From: CAWBXL01 sp963837365
Lineage (GTDB): Bacteria > Acidobacteriota > Terriglobia > Terriglobales > Acidobacteriaceae
Assembly (NCBI GenBank): GCA_963837365.1
Contig: CAWIMW010000003.1
Location: forward strand, 186,001-250,000
Length of the DNA stretch: 64,000 nucleotides
Direction: 5' to 3'
Position 1 is the first letter of the stretch. The number at the start of each line of letters is the position of its first letter. Of the stretch, positions 55,001 through 62,784 are shown piece after piece. The position numbers were made by a program, and so were the translations under genes. The notes beneath the pieces were generated by a model. The model was not told the DNA's origin. It saw only the letters and a program-made list of their open reading frames with translations, and made no database searches.

Positions 55001-55175
55001 TCAGGGTAACTTTGTCCGGCTGATTCCCCTGCAATTGGTTCGCGGTTGCCTCTGCCGGTTTTAAGGGTGCCGCTCTTCCAATGAATAGCCACAGCATACA
55101 CATCGAAATCAACCGCATCGCCTTCGCTCGCGCTTTGTAAGAATGCCTGACTCGGTTGGGATCAAACTTTGCCAC
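52029..55175 (-). CDS. Hybrid sensor histidine kinase with two receiver domains and OB-like sensor region
   Basis: A protein of 1048 residues. A signal-anchor (about 18-38) and a second helix (about 464-486) bracket a periplasmic region made of repeated OB-like units (IEGVVTYYDPEQRFFFVQDQSGG; VRGVVTRCSSESGLYIQDNTGG). Then HisKA with FLANMSHEIRTPMNG (His527), HATPase with NLVGNAIKFTH and GTGLGLTIS, receiver 1 with DD-SA and acceptor Asp817 (LLDSNMPGMDG), and receiver 2 with acceptor Asp958 (LMDVQMPEMDG). It is a phosphorelay sensor; the ligand is unknown. GAGG precedes the GTG start. The Hpt gene lies immediately upstream, with 10 bases between. Confidence 0.88.
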   Translation of the reverse strand: MAKFDPNRVRHSYKARAKAMRLISMCMLWLFIGRAAPLKPAEATANQLQGNQPDKVTLTSTKQIHALDAEQAKLGYPVRIEGVVTYYDPEQRFFFVQDQSGGIFAIGQEEQNLSAGERVRVEGVTAPGDFAPSITKLRVEKLGAGELPVAQPPTFDAAMAGEDDSRWAVLEGIVHPTRRDANGHILFDLYTNLGPVKVHTPGSTDRSHLEEFVDAKVQVKGVLGGLFNQHRQLTGFSLYLNGLRDISVVQSAPIDPFAHDIRPINQLLQFSQYSDPNHRVRVRGVVTRCSSESGLYIQDNTGGLEIQADCEQLKTGDMVDAVGFATFGEYSPMLRDASIRKVGTSSMPPAPLITVEQALSGDYNNHLVTIEAQLLGQANSSHEQIFILRTEDFTFNAQMERDDLQSQSVSARDGSMVRLTGICTGQPDPVKVDPNKGRILISFRILLRSENDVVVVKGPPWWNLQHLLTGMIALVIITGFAWAFILQSRVRHQTDELEGSKHAAEKAKELAEQANQAKSEFLANMSHEIRTPMNGIMGMTGLLLDTEVTPEQHHFLSMIKTSSESLMTVINDILDFSKIEAGKLDLTNTTFDLYECVENSSQTFALKAHQKGLELVCHILPSVPEFIVGDAERLRQVLLNLVGNAIKFTHQGQVMVRISLNLTDNSCAHLRFEILDSGIGIAPNKRKRIFEAFEQADSSTTRKYGGTGLGLTISQALVRMMGGTIGVDSEMGKGSTFHFDLSFQKGEGVSITPTRVDKFQDINVLVVDDSASARLVLSEILTRWKMKPTLVESGEAAAAAINNANRLGRPYRVVLLDSNMPGMDGFQTTLKLRNTPNFAAQIIMMLGSAAPQQDAERCLAIEVSHYLVKPVKLRNLLGILRTATTSPEDVTAANAPLNGLGDQLAPPQKILLAEDNPVNQQLAIRLLQKIGHTVTLANHGKEALEILEKNSFDMVLMDVQMPEMDGFTATAAIREQEKTTGQHLTIIAMTARAMKGDRESCLAAGMDDYISKPVHRKELNEVIVRNLSRKPALPTVAPINANATTSGA

Positions 55176-55185
55176 GCGACCTCAT

Positions 55186-55608
55186 TCAAAGTGATTGGTA
55201 ATTTCCATCAGACGAAGGTCGCAGTTCACTGCGAAATTGTTTGAGTGCTGCTTCCAGGCTGCTCATCAGTTGTTCGAGCCGGGCGAAGGTTTCACCCGCA
55301 TTTTCCAGATTTCCAGTCCGCCCCATCGTTTCTAATTCATATGCCGACTGCGTAACAGCTCCTGCGCCAAAAATGCTTACCGAACCTTTCAGCCGGTGTG
55401 CGGCTTTTTCTAGTTTCTCCGGGTCGTTGCCGGCTACCGCGGCGCGAATAGCTGCCATCATCGGCCCGGCTTCGGCAAAGAAAATGTCAACCAGGCTGGC
55501 CATGAGTTCGCCGTCACCATCAACCCTGGACAACGCTCCAGCACGGTCAATCATTTCGGTGGCTTGGGACTGCTTACCCATCCGCTGGGAAACTCCCTTA
55601 TTTGTCAC
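55186..55608 (-). CDS. Hpt phosphotransfer protein
   Basis: A protein of about 140 residues with the Hpt helical bundle; the KAAHRLKGSVSIFGA motif carries the phosphorylated histidine. The GTG at 55608 is preferred because GGAGGAG lies 9 bases before it, whereas the TTG at 55617 is too near. It is followed after 10 bases by the hybrid kinase, so it likely shuttles phosphate between receiver 2 and an unlinked regulator. It lacks an output domain. Confidence 0.83.
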   Translation of the reverse strand: MTNKGVSQRMGKQSQATEMIDRAGALSRVDGDGELMASLVDIFFAEAGPMMAAIRAAVAGNDPEKLEKAAHRLKGSVSIFGAGAVTQSAYELETMGRTGNLENAGETFARLEQLMSSLEAALKQFRSELRPSSDGNYQSL

Positions 55609-55777
55609 GGTCTGCAACTCCTCCTGCCAAACAAAAACAGGTAATCATCCAGTCTTGTTATCGGCGAACTATTCGCGTGGGTTTAACCGGAATAAGCCAA
55701 TAGAAGGGGAAGGTGCCCCAGATTGGGTTCTGGAGGGGACAAGGCAAAAGCCAAACCAGATGTGTGCAGACGGAAGT

Positions 55778-57538
55778 CTATGGTGCAGATTTGGTTTTCT
55801 TAATCCATTCATTGACCTGCGATTCCAGTACCGTCAGGGGCAATGGCCCGGATAATAGGATCGCGTCATGAAACGCCCGGATGTCAAATTTGGGCCCTAG
55901 TTCCTTTTCGGCACGCCGCCGCAGTTCTTTGATCTTCAATTCGCCAATCTTGTAGGCCAATGCCTGCCCAGGCCAGGAAATGTAGCGGTCTACTTCACTG
56001 GTCGCACTGTATTCAGTCGTCGCTACATTCTCTAGGAAATAATCAATGGCCTGTTTGCGAGTCCAATGCTTGTAGTGCATTCCGGTGTCCACCACCAGGC
56101 GCACTGCCCGCCACATTTCATTGCTTAGCGCGCCAAAATGAATGTAGGGATCGTCATACAATCCCATTTCATTGCCTAAGGATTCCGAGTAAAGCGCCCA
56201 TCCTTCCACGTAAGCGCTGTAACCCCCATAACGGCGGAACTTGGGAATATTCTTCAGTTCGATGGCAATTCCACCCTGGAAGGTATGCCCAGGGATAGCT
56301 TCGTGAAGAATCAGCGCAGTGAGATCGTACTTTGGCCGGCTCTCAGGCTTGTAGGTATTGATGTAGAAATAACCCGGCCGAGAACCATCCGGTGCAGGGA
56401 AGTCCGCATATCCCGCAGGCATGCCGGGCGCAATCTCACCGGGTACAGGATCGACGCCATAGGGCAGTCGCGGGAACGTTCGGAATAGCTTTACCAACAG
56501 AGGATCAATCTGTTTTGCTCGCGCCCGCGCATACTCGAGCAATTCATCTCCATTCTTGAAATAGAACTTGGGATCGGTGCGGAGATAGTTGAGAAACTCC
56601 GGCAAGCTTCCTTTAAACCCAGTCTGGTCTTTGACCTTCTCCATCTCCCCACGGATGCGTTTCACCTCGCTCAAACCAAGGTCGTGGATTTGCTCCGGAG
56701 TAAGGCTGGTGGTAGTCATGGAACGCGCCAGGTAGGCATACGTAGGATCACCATCAGGGACCTGCCAGGCTCCAACCTGCTCGAACGACGCCGGAATGTA
56801 TTCCTTCTCCATGAAATCGCGAAAGCGCTGGAATGCCGGTAAAACGTCAGCGGTAATCCGTTCCTTCGCGGCCGCGGTCAGACGTTGCCTGTCAGCCTCT
56901 GAAAAGGAAGGCGGAAACTCCTTACACGGCTTATAAAAGCCGTGCTTGGTTGGGTCCTGCCAATCCATTCCGTTGAGCTGGGTGAGGACCTTCTCGCCGA
57001 TCACTTTTGGCAGCAGCACGTGCTCCTTAATCCCCGCGCGCATCAGGCTGATGGTTTGGTCCATGTAGGCAGGGAAGTTATGCAGGCGGCCAATCCAGTC
57101 CTCATAATCTTTGACGGTTTCAAAACGTAATGAATTGACCAACCCTTCTACCGTCTGAATGCCACTGAAGGTGTTGGTACGCACCAAATACCATTTGTAC
57201 GGTTGGCTCTCGACAAAGTCTTTTGTGTTGTAGTCGAAGACGTCATAATTAAGCTGGTCTTCGGGACTAAGCTGACTGCGGTCTATGGTGTGGAGTTCCT
57301 GGAGCATTTCATTGGAATGTTTGAATTGCTCCCGTAGAGACCCAAGGCTCACATCTCCCCACTGATCGTTCCACCGCCGGTCCCCAAGTTGGGAGGCACT
57401 GACCGGATCATGCTGCATCTGGTAGTCCCAATCGCGGTCGAACAAAGCATGCAGCGTCTGGGTTGGGTTGTCAGCGGCCTGCGCTGAAATAAAATTCGGT
57501 AAAAGCAAAAGTAGGAGCAGGAACCTAGCAGGTCTCAT
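55778..57538 (-). CDS. DUF885-family secreted metallopeptidase-like protein
   Basis: A protein of 586 residues with a leucine-rich signal peptide (RFLLLLLLLPNFISAQA). LILHEAIPGHTFQGG is the signature, an HExxxGH variant of the zinc peptidase motif, followed by YVEGWALYSESLG with the third metal glutamate. The family includes putative peptidases of unknown substrate. The start ATG at 57538 is supported by the signal peptide; no ribosome site is clear. It lies downstream of the unknown gene at 57631. Confidence 0.8.
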   Translation of the reverse strand: MRPARFLLLLLLLPNFISAQAADNPTQTLHALFDRDWDYQMQHDPVSASQLGDRRWNDQWGDVSLGSLREQFKHSNEMLQELHTIDRSQLSPEDQLNYDVFDYNTKDFVESQPYKWYLVRTNTFSGIQTVEGLVNSLRFETVKDYEDWIGRLHNFPAYMDQTISLMRAGIKEHVLLPKVIGEKVLTQLNGMDWQDPTKHGFYKPCKEFPPSFSEADRQRLTAAAKERITADVLPAFQRFRDFMEKEYIPASFEQVGAWQVPDGDPTYAYLARSMTTTSLTPEQIHDLGLSEVKRIRGEMEKVKDQTGFKGSLPEFLNYLRTDPKFYFKNGDELLEYARARAKQIDPLLVKLFRTFPRLPYGVDPVPGEIAPGMPAGYADFPAPDGSRPGYFYINTYKPESRPKYDLTALILHEAIPGHTFQGGIAIELKNIPKFRRYGGYSAYVEGWALYSESLGNEMGLYDDPYIHFGALSNEMWRAVRLVVDTGMHYKHWTRKQAIDYFLENVATTEYSATSEVDRYISWPGQALAYKIGELKIKELRRRAEKELGPKFDIRAFHDAILLSGPLPLTVLESQVNEWIKKTKSAP

Positions 57539-57630
57539 CGAAGGTAGTTCTCGCTGCAACGATGATAGCGATGTCCTGGGGATGGTGGGAAGAGTCTGGA
57601 GTGCAAAATTTAAACAGTGACACCGGCCAA

Positions 57631-58401
57631 TCAACTGCGGCTAATCAATCGAATCTTGCTCATAGCGGTGGCGGCTTCCTTGGCAGCTTCGGTTTTTGCT
57701 TTTGCTCCAGCTCCTGTGCCATATCTGGTTTGCGAGAGCGATTTCAAATTTGCCAGCGCACTTGATACTTGATGGGCCTTGTCCACGCGTTTCTTGAGGG
57801 CCTGTATTCTCGGCGTAAGCTTTTCCCATAGCTTGTTGGTTGCCTCAAACAAACCGTCAGTGATGATGTCAATCGGGTAGTGCTCAAGCAGGCTCCGGTC
57901 AGTCACGATTCGGCAACTGGCTTCCCATTCACTGACGGAACCGAGAGCGCTTGAATAAGCCCCGACTCGTTCCGCGATGATCCATTTTCGATCGTGGGTT
58001 AAGTAAAGCCTTTCTCCTACGTATTGCCCGTTTCCCTGCGATCCTTCGGCACCCGGTTCAACCTCCACCACGGAAAATTTGTCGACCACCAACAGGCCTG
58101 TCAGGGGTTTTCCGCGGTCAGAAAAGGGAAAACCTTCACCCAGAAAATTCGTTTGTTCTGACTCAGCTTCGGTTTTGTGGTCGGTCCGCCGATACTTTGT
58201 GGGAATCTTGTCGGCATAACGCGCGGCCGGGGAAATTCGGTCGCGCAGTTGCCCCAGCAGATGAATTTCGGCTGCGAGTGTCTCGGTTTCCAGCGCCGAG
58301 AGTTCGTGCAGCGACGAGACCGATAACTGGGCACTCTTTTGAGCATCCGTGATCTCTTCTTCACTGATGTCCTGTATCTCTTTATTTTGCTCGTCGTCCA
58401 C
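57631..58401 (-). CDS. Unknown cytoplasmic protein with helical tail
   Basis: A protein of 256 residues, GTG start with GGGAG a few bases upstream. An acidic N-terminus leads into a helical stretch (ALETETLAAEIHLLGQLRDRI), a beta-rich middle with LVVDKFSVVEVEPG and RLYLTHDRKWIIAERVG, and a lysine-rich coiled tail. No signal, membrane helix or known motif. The adjacent gene on the same strand is the DUF885 protein, 92 bases downstream. Confidence 0.55.
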   Translation of the reverse strand: MDDEQNKEIQDISEEEITDAQKSAQLSVSSLHELSALETETLAAEIHLLGQLRDRISPAARYADKIPTKYRRTDHKTEAESEQTNFLGEGFPFSDRGKPLTGLLVVDKFSVVEVEPGAEGSQGNGQYVGERLYLTHDRKWIIAERVGAYSSALGSVSEWEASCRIVTDRSLLEHYPIDIITDGLFEATNKLWEKLTPRIQALKKRVDKAHQVSSALANLKSLSQTRYGTGAGAKAKTEAAKEAATAMSKIRLISRS

Positions 58402-58628
58402 TATCCACTCCCGGCTCTACTCCGTTGGGCAAAGCACTAATCTGCCATATCGGCACAATCGGAAATTCCATGATTGCGCTTGGCAAGGCCGTCATATTGG
58501 CAACTCACGGCAGGTATGGTTTCAGCGCGCATACTAAAAACAGAACGAACTACTTGGTTCACTCTAGCACTGAACTCAGATAAGAAATTGAAACCAAAGG
58601 GTGTTACTAAAGTTGCGCGGAAGTCAAC

Positions 58629-59753
58629 TCAGCGCTCTCCGTAGTATCCATCGCGGGCCTGTACAAGGAGGTCCTTCTTCTTAGCGGTTAACTGAATCTT
58701 GTGATATCCGGAGGCATCTGCGCCGGTGTGGCTGGGCGTATAACCCAGGTTATATTGATGTCTCAACTCATCCTCAATCTGCGCGTAGATCAGCTCCACT
58801 GATTGCTTTTTGGAAACTTCGAACATCCGTCCACCCGTTTCTTTAGAAATGCGTTCCAAAATCTTCGTGCCGTCGGGGCGATCCATTCTTGGATACTGCG
58901 GGCCACCCATTCCGCCGTGCCGTCCCATCCCGCCACCAAAAGTAGGCCTGCCAAAACCACCGCTATATTCTTCATCGTCCTTGAAAAGAACCGAATACAC
59001 TATCGCGTCGGCCCGCTGCGCCGTCTCAATCGCATAGTCGAGAGATTCTTTGCTCCCGGTATCCACGCCATCGGAGAGAATGATCAAGGCTTTGCGTCCT
59101 TCTTGTTTCTTGATTACTTCGTCGGATGCCAGGTAAACACTGTCGTATAGCAGAGTGCCAGGCCCTCCCCAGTGCTGGCCACCGCGCCCATGTCCACGTC
59201 CGTAGCCACCTCGCTGTCCGCCAGACCCACTACTGGGATCAGGTTGTCCGCCGCCACTTGAGCGAGCAAATTGCGGAGTCTCAAGGTTATCCAAAGCTGA
59301 CTCCAATTTTTCGTGCGACGAAGTGAGGTCCTGAAGCAGTTCCACCTCGCGATCGAAGTGGATGACAAACGCTTTGTCACGGTCCTCTCGTACCATTCGA
59401 GTCACAAAACTGCGGCTGGCACTGCGTTCCTGGTCAAGCACGCGGCGCTGGCTCAAGCTGGTGTCTACCAGAAGGCCCAGGGTCAATGGCAGATCCGTTT
59501 CATTGGCAAAATATCGGATGGTCTGCGGGCGTCCATCTTCTTCGAGCACGAAATCATTTTGAGTCAAGTTGGGGACTACCTGGCCGTGTTTGTCGCGCAC
59601 GGTGGCGAGAACGTTGACCACTTTTACTTTCACCGCGATGGTCGAAACCGGCTGTGATCCTGAGTTCTCATTGCTCGATCCGGTTTGCGCTATTGCTTTC
59701 ACCGAGCATAAAGCCAGCAACACGCATATGATCCAAGCCACAAGCAATCGCAT
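58629..59753 (-). CDS. VWFA-related acidobacterial domain protein, secreted
   Basis: A protein of about 374 residues with a signal peptide (LLVAWIICVLLALCSVKAIAQ). VNVLATVRDKHGQVVPNLTQNDFVLEEDG is the family lead-in, and LGLLVDTSLSQRR supplies the DxSxS metal-ion-dependent adhesion motif of a von Willebrand A domain. A glycine-rich stretch (GGYGRGHGRGGQHWGG) and a second glycine/methionine loop are unusual insertions. The family is a hallmark of Acidobacteriota and is presumed to bind proteins or matrix. It is divergent from the pseudokinase-TonB gene. Confidence 0.86.
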   Translation of the reverse strand: MRLLVAWIICVLLALCSVKAIAQTGSSNENSGSQPVSTIAVKVKVVNVLATVRDKHGQVVPNLTQNDFVLEEDGRPQTIRYFANETDLPLTLGLLVDTSLSQRRVLDQERSASRSFVTRMVREDRDKAFVIHFDREVELLQDLTSSHEKLESALDNLETPQFARSSGGGQPDPSSGSGGQRGGYGRGHGRGGQHWGGPGTLLYDSVYLASDEVIKKQEGRKALIILSDGVDTGSKESLDYAIETAQRADAIVYSVLFKDDEEYSGGFGRPTFGGGMGRHGGMGGPQYPRMDRPDGTKILERISKETGGRMFEVSKKQSVELIYAQIEDELRHQYNLGYTPSHTGADASGYHKIQLTAKKKDLLVQARDGYYGER

Positions 59754-60114
59754 CGATGGGGTAACGAAAGTTTCAAGCATAGAAGGTATGGTGGCAGGAC
59801 CTCTTTCCTGTCAGAACTCAAACCCTGCCGGATGGTTGTGGCAGCGAAGGGTAAAAATTTGTAAAGAGCCAGAAACAGTGGACTTCCAGCTCTCATTGAG
59901 GTAACCACGTGGAATTTCGCTGTTCGGACGCGCCAGTCCCGGAATCCGGGCGTGTTCTTCTGACACCTTGAAGTCAGCATCTGGCCACGCCACACTCCAA
60001 GTCATGGCTGCGACTCCACATCCACGTCCCGCGCCAGACACAACCGCCACTACTCCCCTTGCACCCCTGGCATACAATAACGCCGAGAGGGCCGGGCGAA
60101 CCCACGGTGAAGGC

Positions 60115-61482
60115 GTGAGCGAGAACTGGAAACCGCAGGAAGGAAAGATAGTTGCAGGTAAGTTCCGCCTGATCCAGCAGCTTGGCGGTTCCGATCATAG
60201 TGTGGTTTTTCTTACCGAACGCACAGAGGAGCCTAAAAAAGCAGTCATCAAACTACTCCCCGCGGTCAATACCGAAGACCAAATTCTACATTGGAAGCTG
60301 GACACTAAACTCCCGCATCCCCACCTGTTGCGGATTTTCGAAGCAGGGAAATGTGAGTTGAACGGCCAACCGTTGATGTACGTTGTCATGGAGTACGCGG
60401 AAGAGGATCTCTCGCAGGTTCTTCCGCAGCGTGCCCTGACTGCCGCCGAGGCGCGCGAGATGTTGCTCCCTGCTTTGGATGCTCTGAGCTTTCTCCACGG
60501 CAAAGGGTTCGTCCACGGCGGGATAAAACCGGCAAATATCTTGGCCATTTCCGACCAACTGAAACTATCCAGTGATTCCATCGCGGCGATCAGCGAAGGA
60601 ATCACGGTAGATGGAGCGAAGGCTGTCACCGCATACGACCCCCCCGAAGCCAAACTCGGAAAAGTCTCTCCGGCGTCAGATGTGTGGTCTTTGGGAGTAA
60701 CGCTGACGGAAGTCCTGACCCAGCAAAAGCCGGTTTGGGGCGCTGCCAAAAAACAGGAGCCAGCGCTTCCTAAGGAACTGGACGAATCATTTCGTATCCT
60801 GATCCGCAACTGTCTCCGGCCCGATGCGGCAAGCCGCTGGACAATTGCCGAGATTAAATCGCTGCTCCAACCTGAGAAACCTCCTGCGGCGAAGGTCACT
60901 CGCCCATACCGGTCTTCTGTATGGTTCTACCTAGTACCCATCATTGTGCTGCTGGCTTTTGGCTTTGTCATCACGCGTACTAAGAATTCGACGGTTTCCC
61001 CGCACGATAAGTCGAAATTGGGGGCTGTTGCCGGGGAGAAGTCATCCCCATCAGAATCCACTCAGCGGCGACCCTCTCAAAAAGTTACGAACTCAGGCGC
61101 GACCGCATCCAGACCTAACCCATCCGCCGCAGCCCCTGTATCCAGCGTTCCACCGAAAGTAAGGCCAGCGGCCGCGCAAAACCCGGGGTCAGTTCTTCAA
61201 CAAGTGCTGCCCAATGTTCCCGAATCTGCCAGTAGAACCATCACCGGCAAAGTGCGGGTTCGGGTAAAAGTGTTGGTTGATGCGGCGGGCAACGTAACCG
61301 CAGCCACCCTGGATGACCCTGGCCCCAGCAAGTATTTTGCCCGCCTATCTCTGCAAGCGGCGGAAAAGTGGAAATTCAATCCTGTACAGGTGAATGGCCG
61401 GCCGGCTCCCAGCGAATGGCTCCTGCACTTTGCTTACGGCTCCAGTTCGACAGATTGCTTCCCCAAGCAGATTGTTCACTAG
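60115..61482 (+). CDS. Pseudokinase-transmembrane-TonB C-terminal domain fusion
   Basis: A protein of about 455 residues from the GTG at 60115 (SENWKPQEGKIVAGKFRLIQQLGG). The kinase-like domain keeps the ATP lysine (KAVIKLLPA) but reads HGGIKPANI where active kinases have HRDxKxxN, and no DFG motif is seen, so it is probably catalytically dead. After a helix (VWFYLVPIIVLLAFGFVI) and a Ser/Pro-rich linker it ends in a TonB_C domain (VRVRVKVLVDAAGNVTAATL ... KWKFNPVQVNG). An upstream open frame to 59968 is not conserved-looking. The architecture links a cytoplasmic pseudokinase to periplasmic TonB-type contact. Confidence 0.75.
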   Translation: MSENWKPQEGKIVAGKFRLIQQLGGSDHSVVFLTERTEEPKKAVIKLLPAVNTEDQILHWKLDTKLPHPHLLRIFEAGKCELNGQPLMYVVMEYAEEDLSQVLPQRALTAAEAREMLLPALDALSFLHGKGFVHGGIKPANILAISDQLKLSSDSIAAISEGITVDGAKAVTAYDPPEAKLGKVSPASDVWSLGVTLTEVLTQQKPVWGAAKKQEPALPKELDESFRILIRNCLRPDAASRWTIAEIKSLLQPEKPPAAKVTRPYRSSVWFYLVPIIVLLAFGFVITRTKNSTVSPHDKSKLGAVAGEKSSPSESTQRRPSQKVTNSGATASRPNPSAAAPVSSVPPKVRPAAAQNPGSVLQQVLPNVPESASRTITGKVRVRVKVLVDAAGNVTAATLDDPGPSKYFARLSLQAAEKWKFNPVQVNGRPAPSEWLLHFAYGSSSTDCFPKQIVH

Positions 61483-61484
61483 CA

Positions 61485-62383
61485 TCAGTACAAGCGGAAA
61501 TTTACTTCCACGGCAATCTGAACGGCTACCGCGACCCCGTCTTTGCGCGCCGGTTCAAACCTCCACGTCTTGACCGCGGCAATTGCTTTCTCATCCAACC
61601 CCATCCCCAGCGAACGCTGAATGCGAAGGTCACGGACATGCCCGTCCGGTCCAACCACGGCCCACAGGACCGCAACCCCCTGATACTTGGCCTTGCGTGC
61701 TTCCTCCGAAAATTCTGGCTCCGGCCCGTAAACCAGCCGCGGAGCCGAGACTCCTCCTCCCACACGGTAAGCGCCGCCCCCGATTCCGCCGCCCCATCCC
61801 GGCCCTACTCCAGGGCCACGCCCAGAACCTACTCCTCCTCCACTGCCTGAACCAATTCCACCTCCCGACCCGGTTCCACTCGACGGCGGTCCCAGGATGG
61901 AGAAAGCGGATCGCCCAACACCGCCGATTGCGGCATGCGTATGTCGGGCGGAACGACAACCGTTGGTTCAATCGGCAATTCTGGGTTCTCATTACGAACC
62001 ACCACTACCGGTGGAGCAATCTGCTCCCGCGCGAGCTTGGGCAATGCGCCTTTTGACGCCTTCAATTTATCGCGATCTCCGCCTCCACCGCCTCCCCCGG
62101 ATCGAGTTAATGAGGCAGGCAGCACATATGGACTGACATCCGTGACCAATGCCGTTACCTGCTGGCTGATTTGTTTTCGATGGGTGTAAGCGAAGTGAGT
62201 TGATACGAGGACAAGAACTACAACCACTGCATGTACGACAAATGACACTACGAAACTACCGGGGCGAAGTGGCTGCAAATCATATCCCGCGCTGAACATC
62301 GCGGGAGGTTTTGATGGGACCGGCACTGGCGCCTGAGGCAGCGGAGTACTTTGCGGTATATGACGAACAGGGGCCGAGGACAT
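61485..62383 (-). pseudogene. TonB-family energy transducer, single-base frameshift
   Basis: The first frame (from 62383) has a proline-rich N-terminus, a helix (VVSFVVHAVVVVLVLVSTHFA), a glycine run (SGGGGGGGD) and a second proline-rich section to SAVLGDPLS. Reading then shifts by one base: the other frame gives SILGPPSSGTGSGGGIGSG, more glycine repeats and a TonB_C domain (PEFSEEARKAKYQGVAVLWAVVGPDG, KTWRFEPARKDG) ending at 61485. One base is missing near 61895-61910. The whole gene is otherwise open at about 299 residues. It faces the pseudokinase-TonB gene with a two-base gap. Confidence 0.8.
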
Positions 62384-62784
62384 AGCTTTGCCCTCTTACT
62401 CTTTCTCTATCAGTTTCCATGAACTGGAAATTGTCGGCAGTGACCCTGGTCACACCGTAACGGAAAAACACTAGAGATCACTCGTAACCCTAAATATGTA
62501 AGATGACTGGGTAGTGGTGCAGTTTGAAATGATGATTCGTATCAGGGCATCGGCTTTCAGCCGTGCCATTTTCGCGTCCATTTCGGCACGCGCCCATGGG
62601 GCGCAACTGTCACATGGGCGATGGGTTTCTCGATAGTTGCACCGTACCGGCGCCGATCTTAATCTCGCCTTTCCTAGCGGCACGGCCAAAGGCATGCCCT
62701 GATGCGAACCTTAATTTCAAACTGCGCAACTGCCAGATGACCGAACTCGTTTGGAAGCTCATGCAAAATCTGAGAGAATTTCTA
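62384..62784. other. 401-base divergent region between TonB and esterase genes
   Basis: No gene is seen. It holds the inverted repeat TTTCCA-n5-TGGAAA (62414-62430) and the GTGACC-n2-GGTCAC palindrome listed separately, both near the TonB start. Confidence 0.45.
62440..62453. promoter_or_regulatory. CRP/FNR-like operator, site C
   Basis: GTGACCCTGGTCAC is a perfect 6+2+6 palindrome fitting GTGAY-N4-RTCAC. It lies 57 bases upstream of the TonB start and, like site B, is followed by ACCG. Confidence 0.45.

Noticed and set aside
59968..60114. Longer N-terminus for the pseudokinase-TonB protein
   Set aside because: TTG start without ribosome site and low-complexity residues; the GTG at 60115 begins at the recognisable family start SENW.
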